From positions 318,204 to 382,203 of the forward strand of contig NZ_LMDM01000001.1 of assembly GCF_001425825.1 (NCBI RefSeq): 64,000 nucleotides of DNA, written 5' to 3'. Of this stretch, positions 50,526-59,536 are shown piece by piece (the stretch's first letter is position 1; the number at the start of each line of letters is the position of its first letter). The DNA is from Rhizobacter sp. Root1238. Its GTDB lineage: Bacteria; Pseudomonadota; Gammaproteobacteria; Burkholderiales; Burkholderiaceae_C. The position numbers and the translations under genes are program-made. The notes below the pieces were generated by a model, which worked only from the letters and a program-made list of their open reading frames with translations, was not told the origin of the DNA and ran no database searches.

Positions 50526-51830
50526 TCAGCCGCGCTCGAACCAGCGCTTCGCGTGCAGCCCGAGACCGGTCGCGACGCTCGCGAACCGGTCGCCGCGCAC
50601 CGCGCGCGCCTGCGGGAACTCCGCGGCGATCTGCTGGGCCAGCAGCCGCAGCCCGGTCGAGCCGCCGGTGAAGTACAGCGCGTCGACCTGTTCCGGCCGC
50701 AGCCCGGCCTGCTGCACGGTCTCGCGCGCGGCACCGACGATGCGCGCGATGTCGCCCTCGATCGCCTGCACCGCCTCGCGCTCGGTCAGCAGCACCTCCA
50801 GCCGCCGCTCGACGTGCGACAGGTCGATGGTGGTGTCGCCGCCCTCGGCGACGCTGATCTTCGCGGCCTCGGCGCGCGACGCCAGCTCGTGGCCGAGCCG
50901 CTCGGTCACCACCGTCATCAGCCGCTGGTGGTGCAGCGGGTTGCCGTAGAAGCCCCGCATGCTGCGCAGCTCGGCGACCCGCTGCGGGCTGTAGACCGAG
51001 TTGATCAGGTGCCAGGTCGCGAGGTCGAAGTAGACGCCGGTCGGCACCTCGCGCGCCGGCGCGCCGGCCACGCTCGGCCCGAGCGCGCCGTAGCCGAACT
51101 CGCGCAGGATGCTGGCCAGTTCGACGCGGCGGTCGAAGTCGGTGCCGGCGATGTGCACGCCGTGGTTGGCGAGGATGTCGTCCTTGCGCTCCAGCCGCGG
51201 CGCGCGCTCGGGACCGACGCGCACCAGCGAGAAGTCCGAGGTGCCGCCGCCGATGTCGGCCACCAGCACCAGCTGCTCGCGGTCGATGCCGCTCTCGAAG
51301 TCGAAGGCCGCGGCGATCGGCTCGTACTGGAAATGCACCTCGTCGAAGCCGACCATCGCGGCGGCCGAGGCCAGCGTGGCCTGCGCCTGCGCGTCGCGCA
51401 CCGGGTCGTCGTCGACGAAGAACACCGGCCGGCCGAGCACCGCGCGGTGGATCGGCGACTGCGCCTCGGTCTCGGCCAGCGTCTTCAGGTGCTTCAGGTA
51501 GCCGGCGATGATGTCGAGGTACTTGACGCCGCGCCCGCCACCGACGTCGGTGGTCTGGTCGGCCAGGCTGCTGCCGAGGATGCTCTTCATCGAGCGCATC
51601 AACCGGCCGTCGAGCCCGTCGACGTAGGCGGCCAGCGCCGCGCGGCCGAACGCCCGCGGCGGACCGTTGGTCTCGGCGCCGTCGACGAAATAGAACACGG
51701 CGGTCGGCATCGTGCGCTGGCCGGGTTCGAGCTCGACCAGGCGCATCGCGCCGCCGGCGCTGGGGGGCGATCCATCGGGAATCGCGATGGCCGAGTTGGA
51801 CGTGCCGAAATCGATGGCGCAATACATCAT
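50526..51830 (-). CDS. Hsp70-family protein (YegD-like)
   Basis: A 434-residue actin/Hsp70-fold ATPase: phosphate 1 AIDFGTSNSAIAI, phosphate 2 LVADIGGGTSDFSL, and adenosine-binding YFTGGSTGLRLLAQQI. It lacks the DnaK C-terminal substrate domain and matches YegD-type atypical Hsp70s. The start has two adjacent ATGs (51830/51827). It is transcribed divergently from the sigma gene at 51886. Confidence 0.92.
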   Translation of the reverse strand: MMYCAIDFGTSNSAIAIPDGSPPSAGGAMRLVELEPGQRTMPTAVFYFVDGAETNGPPRAFGRAALAAYVDGLDGRLMRSMKSILGSSLADQTTDVGGGRGVKYLDIIAGYLKHLKTLAETEAQSPIHRAVLGRPVFFVDDDPVRDAQAQATLASAAAMVGFDEVHFQYEPIAAAFDFESGIDREQLVLVADIGGGTSDFSLVRVGPERAPRLERKDDILANHGVHIAGTDFDRRVELASILREFGYGALGPSVAGAPAREVPTGVYFDLATWHLINSVYSPQRVAELRSMRGFYGNPLHHQRLMTVVTERLGHELASRAEAAKISVAEGGDTTIDLSHVERRLEVLLTEREAVQAIEGDIARIVGAARETVQQAGLRPEQVDALYFTGGSTGLRLLAQQIAAEFPQARAVRGDRFASVATGLGLHAKRWFERG

Positions 51831-51885
51831 GGCGGCGGGGTCACAACGGATGGGGGGCGCGGATTGTAGGGCACACTGCCGCGCG

Positions 51886-52470
51886 ATGAGCCCGACGAGC
51901 GCCCCGCCCCCCGACCTGTCCGCGCTGCTGGCCCGCATCGCGCTGCGCGAGCGAGCGGCCTTCGAGCCGCTGTACCGCGCCACCTGCGCGCACCTGCTGG
52001 GCGTCGCCTACCGCGTGCTGAACGACCGGGACCGCGCCGAAGACGTGCTGCAGGAGGCGTTCATCAACGTCTGGCACAACGCCGCCGGCTACCGGCCGGA
52101 TGTGGCGGCGCCGATGACCTGGTTGATCAACATCGTGCGCAACAAGGCGATCGATGCATTGCGCTCCGGCAAGACCGAACGCGCCTCGACCGTCGCGCTC
52201 GACGACGACGCGATGGCGGTGGCCGGCGATCCGGCGCTGGAGCCGCAGCGGCTGCTGGACGACGGGCTGACGAAGGCCCGCATCGACGGCTGCATGGCGG
52301 CGCTGAACGCCTCGCAGCGGCAGGCGCTGGCGCTCGCGTACTACCGCGGCATGGTGCACACCGACATCGCGCTGGCGCTGAACGCGCCGGTCGGCACCGC
52401 GAAGGCCTGGGTGCGGCGCGGCCTGGACAAGCTGAAGGATTGCCTCGGCGCGGCGGGGGTGGGCGCATGA
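51886..52470 (+). CDS. ECF-type RNA polymerase sigma factor (second pair)
   Basis: A 194-residue ECF sigma factor: region 2 with DRDRAEDVLQEAFINVWHNA and TWLINIVRNKAIDALRSG, region 4 with LNASQRQALALAYYRGMVHTDIA and GTAKAWVRRGLDKLKD. It closely parallels the sigma factor at 8573 in motif content, including the DVLQE and LAxAxYxG patterns. Its stop overlaps the anti-sigma start (ATGA). Confidence 0.92.
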   Translation: MSPTSAPPPDLSALLARIALRERAAFEPLYRATCAHLLGVAYRVLNDRDRAEDVLQEAFINVWHNAAGYRPDVAAPMTWLINIVRNKAIDALRSGKTERASTVALDDDAMAVAGDPALEPQRLLDDGLTKARIDGCMAALNASQRQALALAYYRGMVHTDIALALNAPVGTAKAWVRRGLDKLKDCLGAAGVGA

Positions 52471-53198
52471 ACTACCTGCAGCCCGAACGCCTGGACCGGC
52501 TGGCGCGCGAGTACGTGCTGGGCACGCTGACCGGCGGCGCGCGGCGCCGCTTCGAGCGCGTGCTGGCGGCCAGCCCGGCGGCGTCGCTCGCGGTCGGCGC
52601 GTGGCAGCAGCGCTTCTCGGTGCTCGCGGCCAGCGTGCCGCCGATGCAGCCGCGCGAGGCCGCCTGGCAAGGGCTCGAGCGCCGGCTGTTCCCGGCGGCG
52701 TCCGGCAAGGCGCCCGGCTTCGGTGCCTGGCTGGCCAGCATGCTGTCCGCGCGCTCGCTTGGCGGGGCGCTGGCCGGCGTGCTGCTGTGCCTGGCGGTGC
52801 TGCGGCTGCAGCCGGGGCTGATCGGCCTGCAGCCGCCGTCGGAGGCGCTGCCGCAAAGCTATGTCGGCCTGCTCAGCGATACCGAAGGCCGCCCGGCGGT
52901 GCTCGCGAGTTCGCTGCGCCATGGCCGGCAGCTCAGCGTGAAGCTGCTGCAGCCGGTCGCGGTGCCGGCCGGCCGCGTCGCGCAGCTGTGGGCGCTGCCA
53001 CGCGACGGCAGCGCGCCGTTCCCGGTCGGCGTCGTGCCCGACCACGGCAGCGGCGTGGTGGCGCTCGCCGACAGCTCCGAGACGCTGTTCTTCAACGTGA
53101 CACGGCTCGCGGTCAGCCTGGAGGCGGCGCCGGCGCAGGCCGGTGCGGCCCCGTCGGCACCGTTCGTGCTGATCGGACCGTGCGTGAAGCTCTGGTAG
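52467..53198 (+). CDS. Anti-sigma factor (RskA-like, second pair)
   Basis: A 243-residue protein with the same plan as the one at 7872: N-terminal RLAREYVLGTLTGGARRRFERVL, no zinc-binding HxxxCxxC, a single membrane helix at about residues 95-112 (LGGALAGVLLCLAVLRLQ), and a C-terminal domain with VAQLWALPRDGSAPFPVG. The start overlaps the sigma stop. The signal is unknown. Confidence 0.88.
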   Translation: MNYLQPERLDRLAREYVLGTLTGGARRRFERVLAASPAASLAVGAWQQRFSVLAASVPPMQPREAAWQGLERRLFPAASGKAPGFGAWLASMLSARSLGGALAGVLLCLAVLRLQPGLIGLQPPSEALPQSYVGLLSDTEGRPAVLASSLRHGRQLSVKLLQPVAVPAGRVAQLWALPRDGSAPFPVGVVPDHGSGVVALADSSETLFFNVTRLAVSLEAAPAQAGAAPSAPFVLIGPCVKLW

Positions 53199-53307
53199 CA
53201 ATTTCTTTCAATCGCGGATGCGTCCGTCGGCGCCTCCCGACCCGTAAGTGCCCGCAAGACATCGACGATGGTGTCTGCCAACCCACCGCTCAAAGGACCT
53301 GACGATC

Positions 53308-53802
53308 ATGAACACCGCATTCGCCCGCTTGCTGACCCTTTCGACCCTCGCGCTCGCGCTGGGCAGCGCCTTTGCCGCCGACAGCGCGCCGCCGGCCCCG
53401 ACGCCGGCCGCCGCGGCCGCTGACAAGCTCGGTGCCGCGCGCGCACAGATTGCCGCGAAGAACTGGAGCGGCGCGATCGACGAGCTGAAGAAGGTCAACG
53501 ACACCGGCAGCGCCGACTGGAACAACCTGATGGGCTACAGCCTGCGCAAGGCGAAGACGCCGGACCTGGCCGGCTCGGAGAAGTTCTACAACGACGCGCT
53601 GCGCATCGACCCGAAGCACAAGGGCACGCTGGAGTACTCCGGCGAGCTGGCGCTGATGAAGGGCGACCTGCCGACCGCCGAGCAGCGCCTCGCGTCGCTG
53701 AACAAGGTGTGCGGCGCCGGCTGCGACGAGACGGTCGAGCTGAAGAAGGCGATCGAGCGCTACAAGGCGGCGGGCAACAAGTTCGTTGCCAGCAGCTGGT
53801 AA
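53308..53802 (+). CDS. Periplasmic tetratricopeptide-repeat protein
   Basis: A 164-residue protein with a signal peptide (MNTAFARLLTLSTLALALGSAFA). The mature part contains two TPR-like units (KNWSGAIDELKKVNDTGSADW and AGSEKFYNDALRIDPKHKGT) and a CGAGC pair near the end, possibly a disulfide. Interaction partner unknown. It lies about 110 bp after the anti-sigma gene. Confidence 0.85.
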   Translation: MNTAFARLLTLSTLALALGSAFAADSAPPAPTPAAAAADKLGAARAQIAAKNWSGAIDELKKVNDTGSADWNNLMGYSLRKAKTPDLAGSEKFYNDALRIDPKHKGTLEYSGELALMKGDLPTAEQRLASLNKVCGAGCDETVELKKAIERYKAAGNKFVASSW

Positions 53803-53839
53803 GGCGTCGACGGACGCTTCCCGGATCGGGGCGACCTCG

Positions 53840-55147
53840 TCAGGCCGCCACCATCCGCGTGGCGCTGCCTGCCGGCACCGCGCCGCAGAACCCGAAATCC
53901 AGCGCCGGCCGCATGCCGCTCATCAGCTCGGCGAGCACGCGGCCCGAGCCGGCACCGTGCGTCCAGCCCAGCGTGCCGTGCCCGGCATTGATCCACAGGT
54001 TGGCCAGCTTGCTGCGCCCGATGTACGGCACGTTGGTCGGCGTGCTCGGCCGCAGGCCGGCCCAGAAATTCGGTTCGCTGGTGTCCGCGACGCCGGGGAA
54101 CAGTTCTTCGTAGCGCTCGATCAGCGCCTGGCAGCGCACGCGCGAGGTCGCGCTCGCCAGGCCGGTGTCGTAGCCGGCCATCTCGGCGGTGCCGGCGATG
54201 CGGATCGTGTCGCCGAGCCGGCTGATCGCGATCTTGCGGGCGTCGTCGATCATGCTGACCACGCTCGCGTCCTGCGGGCGCTTCAGCGCCAGCGTTGCCG
54301 AGTAGCCCTTGGCCGGGTAGATGTTCAGGTAGATGCCCAGCGGCCGCAGCAGCGGCGCGGTGAAGCTGCCCATCGCGGCGACGAAGCTGTCGGCGGTCAG
54401 CGTGCGGCGTTCGCCGGTCTGCAGCGAGCGCAACTGCACCGACTGCACCGCGCCGCCGGCCGATTCGATGCCGGCGATGTCGTGCTCGTACAGGAAGGTC
54501 GCGCCGCGCTGCTGGCAGCGCAGCGCCAGCTGCTGCGTGAAGACCCGTGCGTCGCCTGACTCGTCGCTCGGCGTGAAGGTGCCGCCGGCGATGCCGTTCG
54601 CAAAACCCCGCAGCGCCGGCTCGACCTTCAGCACCTCGTCGCGCGACAGCACGCGGCGGTCGACGCCATGGTGGCGCATCAGTTCGGCGCCGGCCGCGCC
54701 TTCGTCGAATTCCTGCTGCGTCGAGAAGAAGTGCAGGATGCCGCGCTCCAGCCGGTCGTACTGGATGCCGGTCTGCGCGACCAGCGCCTTCAGCGATTCG
54801 TGGCTGTAGCGGCCCAGCGCCACCAGCTGCGCGACGTTGCGCTCGAAGGCCGCATCGTTGCACTGCAGCAGGAAGCTCAGGCCCCAGCGCCATTGGTGCG
54901 GATCGAGCTTCGGGCGGAACAGCAAGGGCGCGTCGTCGCGCGCCAGCCACTTCAGCACCTTCAGCGGCGCACCGGCATTCGCCCACGGCTCGCAGAAGCT
55001 GACCGAGATCTGTGCGCCGTTGGCGAAGCTGGTTTCCAGCGCCGCGTCTTTCTGGCGGTCGACCACGGTGACCTCGTGGCCCTGCTCCAGCAGGTACCAG
55101 GCGGTGCTCACGCCGATGATGCCGGCACCCAACACGACGACTTTCAT
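53840..55147 (-). CDS. dadA: D-amino acid dehydrogenase small subunit (DadA)
   Basis: A 435-residue FAD enzyme oxidising D-amino acids (notably D-Ala) and passing electrons to the respiratory chain. FAD-binding VVLGAGIIGVSTAWYLLEQGHE is at the N terminus; LYEHDIAGIESAGGAV, YLNIYPAKGYSATL and NLWINAGHGTLGWTHGAGSGR near the end are DadA motifs. Length matches. It is followed divergently-upstream by argO on the same strand (10-bp gap). Confidence 0.95.
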   Translation of the reverse strand: MKVVVLGAGIIGVSTAWYLLEQGHEVTVVDRQKDAALETSFANGAQISVSFCEPWANAGAPLKVLKWLARDDAPLLFRPKLDPHQWRWGLSFLLQCNDAAFERNVAQLVALGRYSHESLKALVAQTGIQYDRLERGILHFFSTQQEFDEGAAGAELMRHHGVDRRVLSRDEVLKVEPALRGFANGIAGGTFTPSDESGDARVFTQQLALRCQQRGATFLYEHDIAGIESAGGAVQSVQLRSLQTGERRTLTADSFVAAMGSFTAPLLRPLGIYLNIYPAKGYSATLALKRPQDASVVSMIDDARKIAISRLGDTIRIAGTAEMAGYDTGLASATSRVRCQALIERYEELFPGVADTSEPNFWAGLRPSTPTNVPYIGRSKLANLWINAGHGTLGWTHGAGSGRVLAELMSGMRPALDFGFCGAVPAGSATRMVAA

Positions 55148-55157
55148 GGAAGCTCCT

Positions 55158-55787
55158 TCAGAGCGGGCGCCACAACAGCTGGGCTGCCACGCAGAACATC
55201 ACCACCGCGACGCTGGCATCGATCGCCCGCCACACCGCCGGGCGCTGCAGCCAGCGCGAGGCCGCTGCGGCACCATAGCCGAGCGTCATGAACCACATCA
55301 GCGACGCAAGACCCGCGCCGACCGCGAAGGCGAAGCGGCCGTCGCCCGGCTGCTGCGCACCGACCGTCCCCAGCAGCAGCACGGTGTCGAGGTAGACATG
55401 CGGGTTCAGGTAGGTCATCGCCAGCACGCTGGCCACCGTGGCGCCCAGGCTGCCGGCGCCGGCCCGGGCCTGCAGCCCGGTTTCGGCGCCGCGCCAGGCC
55501 TGGCGCGCCGAGCGCAGGCCGTACAGGCACAGAAACGCCGCACCACCGTAGCGCAGCACCTGCAGCAGCACCGGCATCGATTGCACCGCGGCGCCGAGCC
55601 CGAACACGCCCAGCAGGATCAGCAGCCAGTCGGAGGCGGTGCACAGCGCGACCACCGGTCCGACGTGGGCCCGCGCCAGCCCCTGGCGCAGCACCAGCGC
55701 GTTCTGCGCGCCGATCGCGACGATCAGCCCGGCGGTCATCAGCCAGCCTTGGGCGAATGCGGCGGAGAGATCGGGGGGCATGGGCAT
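55158..55787 (-). CDS. argO: LysE/ArgO-type amino acid exporter
   Basis: A 209-residue membrane protein with about six helices. GLIVAIGAQNALVLRQGL and TYLNPHVYLDTVLLLG are hallmark motifs of the LysE/ArgO family, which exports arginine or lysine. It is divergent from an ArgP-type LysR regulator at 55891, the classical argP-argO arrangement. Two ATGs (55787, 55781) are possible starts. Confidence 0.92.
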   Translation of the reverse strand: MPMPPDLSAAFAQGWLMTAGLIVAIGAQNALVLRQGLARAHVGPVVALCTASDWLLILLGVFGLGAAVQSMPVLLQVLRYGGAAFLCLYGLRSARQAWRGAETGLQARAGAGSLGATVASVLAMTYLNPHVYLDTVLLLGTVGAQQPGDGRFAFAVGAGLASLMWFMTLGYGAAAASRWLQRPAVWRAIDASVAVVMFCVAAQLLWRPL

Positions 55788-55890
55788 CGGTGCGGGTTCT
55801 GATGGGCAACGGCAGGCCGCCGGATTGTCGGCAAGCCCCACGAATCCATGAAGGAGGATTCATATTTCTCGGCTTGCATTAGCATGACTT

Positions 55891-56811
55891 ATGAAAGACC
55901 TGGACCCCGCCGCGCTCGATGCGCTGGCTGCGCTGGCCGACACCGCCAGCTTCGAACGGGCGGCGCAGCGCCTGGCGATCACGCAATCGGCCGTCTCGCA
56001 GCGGCTGCGCACGCTGGAGCTGCAGGTCGGCCAGCCGCTGGTGGTGCGCTCGCGCCCGCTGCGGCTCACCGAGCCCGGCAAGCTGCTGCTGCGCTTCGCC
56101 CGGCAACTGCAGGCGATGCGGGCCGACCTGGCGCTGGAGCTGGGCGAGGCGCCGGCGTCCGACCAGCGCCTGCCGATCGCGGTGAATGCCGACAGCCTCG
56201 CGACCTGGGTGCTGCCGGCGCTCGATGCGCTGGTGCACGAAGGCCTGTCGCTGGAGCTGGTGGTCGACGACCAGGACTTCACGCACGACTGGCTGCGCCA
56301 AGGCGCGGTGCTCGGCTGCGTGACCAGCATCAGCGAGGCGCTGCGCGGCTGCCGCGTCGTGCCGCTGGGCGCGATGCACTACACCGCGGTCGCGAGCCCC
56401 GGCTTCATCGCCGAGGCCTTGCCGCACGGGCTGACGCGCGCGAATTTCGCGCAGGTGCCGTTCCTGATCTTCAACCGCAAGGACGACATGCAGCAGCACT
56501 GGGTGTCGAAGGCCTTCGGCGTACGCCAGCCGCGGCTCAGCGAGCGCTACGTGCCGTCGTCCGAGGCCTATGTGCGGGCGGCGGCGATGGGCTGGGGCAT
56601 CGGCGTCGTGCCGGAACTGCAGGCGCGTCCACTGCTCGACAGCGGTGCACTGGTCGCGCTGCGGCCGGACGACCGGCTGGCGGTGCGCCTGTACTGGCAC
56701 CAGTGGAAGCTCGGCCCGGACGGCGCGGCGCCGTCGGCGCGCGTCGGGCTGCTCGACCGGGTCGGCGACGCGCTGCTGTCCGGCGCGCGCGCGGTGCTGG
56801 ATGTGACTTGA
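55891..56811 (+). CDS. argP: ArgP/IciA-type LysR transcriptional regulator
   Basis: A 306-residue LysR regulator: HTH LADTASFERAAQRLAITQSAVSQRL and an effector domain containing VNADSLATWVLPAL, typical of ArgP (LysG). With lysine or arginine it would activate the divergent exporter gene. The ArgP-specific FLIFNRKDDMQQHW is visible. The intergenic gap is about 100 bp. Confidence 0.92.
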   Translation: MKDLDPAALDALAALADTASFERAAQRLAITQSAVSQRLRTLELQVGQPLVVRSRPLRLTEPGKLLLRFARQLQAMRADLALELGEAPASDQRLPIAVNADSLATWVLPALDALVHEGLSLELVVDDQDFTHDWLRQGAVLGCVTSISEALRGCRVVPLGAMHYTAVASPGFIAEALPHGLTRANFAQVPFLIFNRKDDMQQHWVSKAFGVRQPRLSERYVPSSEAYVRAAAMGWGIGVVPELQARPLLDSGALVALRPDDRLAVRLYWHQWKLGPDGAAPSARVGLLDRVGDALLSGARAVLDVT

Positions 56812-56915
56812 ACCACGGCGGCGCGAACTGCACCGTTCGCGTGCTTCATTTCGAGCTTCAGCAACAGCAGGTGGCATCCGACACTGAATGTCACAAGCAC
56901 TCGTGGAGCCGCATC

Positions 56916-57134
56916 ATGAACCTGGCATCCGGATGGTCCTGGCTGGCATCGCTGGCCCCGCGCCGCGCCCCGCGCCAGGTGGAACCCGAGGCCGCCGACT
57001 ACGGCACCGCATTCGGGCTCGACATGAGCCTGTCGCCGCCGCGCGACAGCGAGCTCGATGCGTTCTCGCCGGGGGCAACCGCGCCGGCACCGCTGCAGTG
57101 GATGAGCCGCATCACCGCGCGGCGCCACCCCTGA
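56916..57134 (+). CDS. Small hypothetical protein
   Basis: A 72-residue frame with GGAG at 8 bp before its ATG. It has an N-terminal amphipathic/hydrophobic start (LASGWSWLASLAPRR), then EAADYGTAFGLDMSLSP, a motif I have seen in short Burkholderiales proteins. No known domain. It lies convergent to the phosphoesterase at 57139 with a 4-bp gap. Confidence 0.55.
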   Translation: MNLASGWSWLASLAPRRAPRQVEPEAADYGTAFGLDMSLSPPRDSELDAFSPGATAPAPLQWMSRITARRHP

Positions 57135-57138
57135 GCGC

Positions 57139-57906
57139 TCACACCTCGATCACGCGCAGGCCGTCGTAGCCCGCGCTCTCGCCGCGCTTCGTGTGCCCGC
57201 GCGCGTTGCAGACGACGCGCGTGACGCCTGTCGCATGGGCCACCTGGTAGTCGTGCCGGCAGTGCACATGCCCGTGGATCCACAGGTTGGCGCCGGGCAG
57301 CAGGTCGTCGTCGGCATTGCAGAAGCTCGCGGTGCCGGCCTGGCTGCCGTAGCGCGGGTCGGCGCTGCGCAAGCTCGGGCCGAAGTGCGTGATGACGACG
57401 GTCGCGTCGGCGTCGGTGGGTTCCGCGAGCGCGGCGGCCAGCCAGTCGCGGCAGGCCAGCGCTTCGTCGCGCACCTGCGGCGCGGCGAACACCTCGCCGT
57501 TCAGCGTCGAGCGCTGCACCTTCATGAAGTACGAGCCGGCGCGCATCGATTTGTCGCGCTGCGCGGCGCCGAACAGGTCGAAATCGCACCAGCGCACCGT
57601 GCCGACGAAGCGGATGCGCCGGCCGTCGGCGCCGCTGCGCACGCAGGTCTCGCGCTCCAGCATCGTGATGCCGAGCGCTTCGCAGCTTGCGCGCAGCGCC
57701 GGCCAGGTGTCGTTCAGCTCGCGCCCGTCGAACTCGTGGTTGCCGGCGACGAAGACGATCGGCACCGGCCAGCCGCGGAAGGCGTCGAACGCCTTCCAGG
57801 TGCTGTCGATGTCGCCGGCCAGCACCAGCAGCTCGGCGTCGGGTGCGGGCTCGGGGGCAAAGCTCTCGGTCTCCTGGTGGAGGTCGGACAGCAGCTGGAG
57901 CTTCAC
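57139..57906 (-). CDS. Calcineurin-like metallophosphoesterase
   Basis: A 255-residue phosphoesterase: LLSDLHQET at the N terminus, LAGDIDS, VAGNHEFDG, VITHFGPS and HGHVHCRHDY provide the dinuclear metal site. The start is GTG at 57906, 4 bp after the stop of the upstream YecA gene. The substrate is unknown. It differs from the enzyme at 2958 in size and motif spacing. Confidence 0.9.
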   Translation of the reverse strand: MKLQLLSDLHQETESFAPEPAPDAELLVLAGDIDSTWKAFDAFRGWPVPIVFVAGNHEFDGRELNDTWPALRASCEALGITMLERETCVRSGADGRRIRFVGTVRWCDFDLFGAAQRDKSMRAGSYFMKVQRSTLNGEVFAAPQVRDEALACRDWLAAALAEPTDADATVVITHFGPSLRSADPRYGSQAGTASFCNADDDLLPGANLWIHGHVHCRHDYQVAHATGVTRVVCNARGHTKRGESAGYDGLRVIEV

Positions 57907-57910
57907 CGGT

Positions 57911-58684
57911 TCAAGTGGCTCCGTGGCATTGCTTGAACTTCTTGCCGCTGCCGCACGGGCAGGGGTCGTTGCGGCCGACCTTCGGCGTCTCGCGCTTCAC
58001 GGTGTCGACCTTGTAGCGCGCGTCGCGCGTCAGGTCGGACAGCTCGGCGACGGTGGTGACCATCTCCTCGATCGCGTCGTCCAGCGTCGACAGCGGGTAC
58101 TCGCGGTCGAGCGTCGCGACGACCTCGCGCTCCTCGTCGGTCTCGGCCGGCAGGTGGCGGTACAGCCGCGCGAGCGAGGTCATCACCTCGTCCTGCGGCA
58201 GCTCCATCAGGTCGGGAAAGCAGATCGCCGCATGCTGGAAGCCGGCGACCCACGGCATCAGCGGCTGCGACACCTCGGCCAGCCCTTCCATCGGATCGAC
58301 CTCGCCTTCGGCCAGCGGGGCCGGCGGGTGCTCGTCGTCGAACTCCAGCACCAGCGGGTTGAACCAGCCGTCCTCGACGATCGCGCGGTTCAGTGCGGTG
58401 TAACGGCGCAGCACCAGCGCGCGGGTGCGCTCCAGCCAGGCGGTGTCGACGTCGTCGGGCAGCGGCTGGCCGTCGAAATCGAACACGTGGGGGAACCAGG
58501 TCGCCGGATCGAGCAGCACCGGCTGCACCAGCACGCCGCACAGGAAGCCGTCGAGCATCACCGCATCGACCGGCTGCAGCGGCTCGGGCGTCGCCGCGAG
58601 CAAGTCGTCGAGTTCGGCGAACTCGGCATCGGTCAGGTCATGGGCGGGCGGCAGCGAAGCGGGCAGGGCGGTGGGAGCGGGCAT
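57911..58684 (-). CDS. YecA/UPF0149-family protein with C-terminal SEC-C zinc motif
   Basis: A 257-residue protein: [23 protein letters not shown] and [19 protein letters not shown] are the UPF0149 motifs, and the C terminus [20 protein letters not shown] is the SEC-C zinc-binding motif also found in SecA. YecA proteins with this motif can bind ribosomes and SecB/SecA-like partners. It is a paralogue of the protein at 49826, which lacks the SEC-C part. Its downstream neighbour is the phosphoesterase. Confidence 0.9.
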   Translation of the reverse strand: MPAPTALPASLPPAHDLTDAEFAELDDLLAATPEPLQPVDAVMLDGFLCGVLVQPVLLDPATWFPHVFDFDGQPLPDDVDTAWLERTRALVLRRYTALNRAIVEDGWFNPLVLEFDDEHPPAPLAEGEVDPMEGLAEVSQPLMPWVAGFQHAAICFPDLMELPQDEVMTSLARLYRHLPAETDEEREVVATLDREYPLSTLDDAIEEMVTTVAELSDLTRDARYKVDTVKRETPKVGRNDPCPCGSGKKFKQCHGAT

Positions 58685-58740
58685 GGCGGGTCTCTTGAAC
58701 AAACGATCGAAGGCGGATTGTCATCCGGATCGGCGGGCGA

Positions 58741-59463
58741 TCACGATTTGCCGGGGGAGAAAGAGCCGATCAAGCGATAGCGCCCGCCCGGATGCACCAG
58801 CCGCGCGACCGACGCGACGACGCCCTGCGACAGCGTGCGCCGCGACACCTGCAGCAGCGCGCTGCCGGGCGGCACGTCGAGCAGCCGCGCCTGCTCGTCG
58901 GTCGCGAGCACCGCCTCGACCACCTGCTCGGCCTCGGTCAGCGGCGCGTGCTCGAACAGCACGTGCGACGGCGTGACCTGCGTGAAGTCCTGCGCCAGCA
59001 GGTCGGGCGCGAGCGCCGGGTTCACATGCCGGTCTTCGTACTGGATCGGCACGCCGTTCTCCAGGTGCACCAGCCGGCAGCGGATCACCGCCGCGCCCTT
59101 GCGCAGGCGCATCGCGGCCGCGATCTCGGCGCTCGCCTTCACCCGCTCGACGCCGCACACCCGCGTCGTGTGGCGGTGGCCGCGCTCGACGATCTCGTCG
59201 TGGATGTCGCGCACCTGCAGCAGGTTGGAGATCGGGTGCAGCTCGGCCACGTACGAGCCCGAACCCTGGCGGCGCTCGATCAGCCCCTCGTCTTCGAGTT
59301 CGCGCAGCGCGCGGTGCACCGTCATGCGGGCGCAGCCGAACTCCTGCACCAGTTCGCGCTCCGACGGCAGCTTGACGCCCGGCTGCCAGCCGCCCTCGGC
59401 GATGCGGTGTCGGATCGAATGCTTGACTGCTTCGTAGGGCAGCGTCTTGTCGCCGGATTTCAT
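58741..59463 (-). CDS. hutC: Histidine utilisation repressor HutC (GntR/HutC family)
   Basis: A 240-residue GntR regulator: winged HTH (LPSERELVQEFGCARMTVHRALRELEDEGLIERRQGSGSYV split across the domain) and UTRA ligand-binding domain (VIRCRLVHLENGVPIQYEDRHV). HutC represses histidine catabolism genes and responds to urocanate. It is divergent from hutH with an operator-like dyad between them. Confidence 0.93.
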   Translation of the reverse strand: MKSGDKTLPYEAVKHSIRHRIAEGGWQPGVKLPSERELVQEFGCARMTVHRALRELEDEGLIERRQGSGSYVAELHPISNLLQVRDIHDEIVERGHRHTTRVCGVERVKASAEIAAAMRLRKGAAVIRCRLVHLENGVPIQYEDRHVNPALAPDLLAQDFTQVTPSHVLFEHAPLTEAEQVVEAVLATDEQARLLDVPPGSALLQVSRRTLSQGVVASVARLVHPGGRYRLIGSFSPGKS

Positions 59464-59485
59464 GGGCCGATCTTACCCCTGTGCT

Positions 59486-59505
59486 AAAGTTGTCTAGACC
59501 ACTTT
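59486..59505. promoter_or_regulatory. Putative HutC operator between hutC and hutH
   Basis: A near-perfect 20-bp dyad: AAAGT at one end, ACTTT at the other, and the central palindrome GTCTAGAC. It is centred in the short gap between the divergent genes and would cover the hutH promoter region. Repressor identity is inferred from context. Confidence 0.65.
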
Positions 59506-59536
59506 GCGGCGCTCGCCGCGGCCTGCGAGGACCCTC

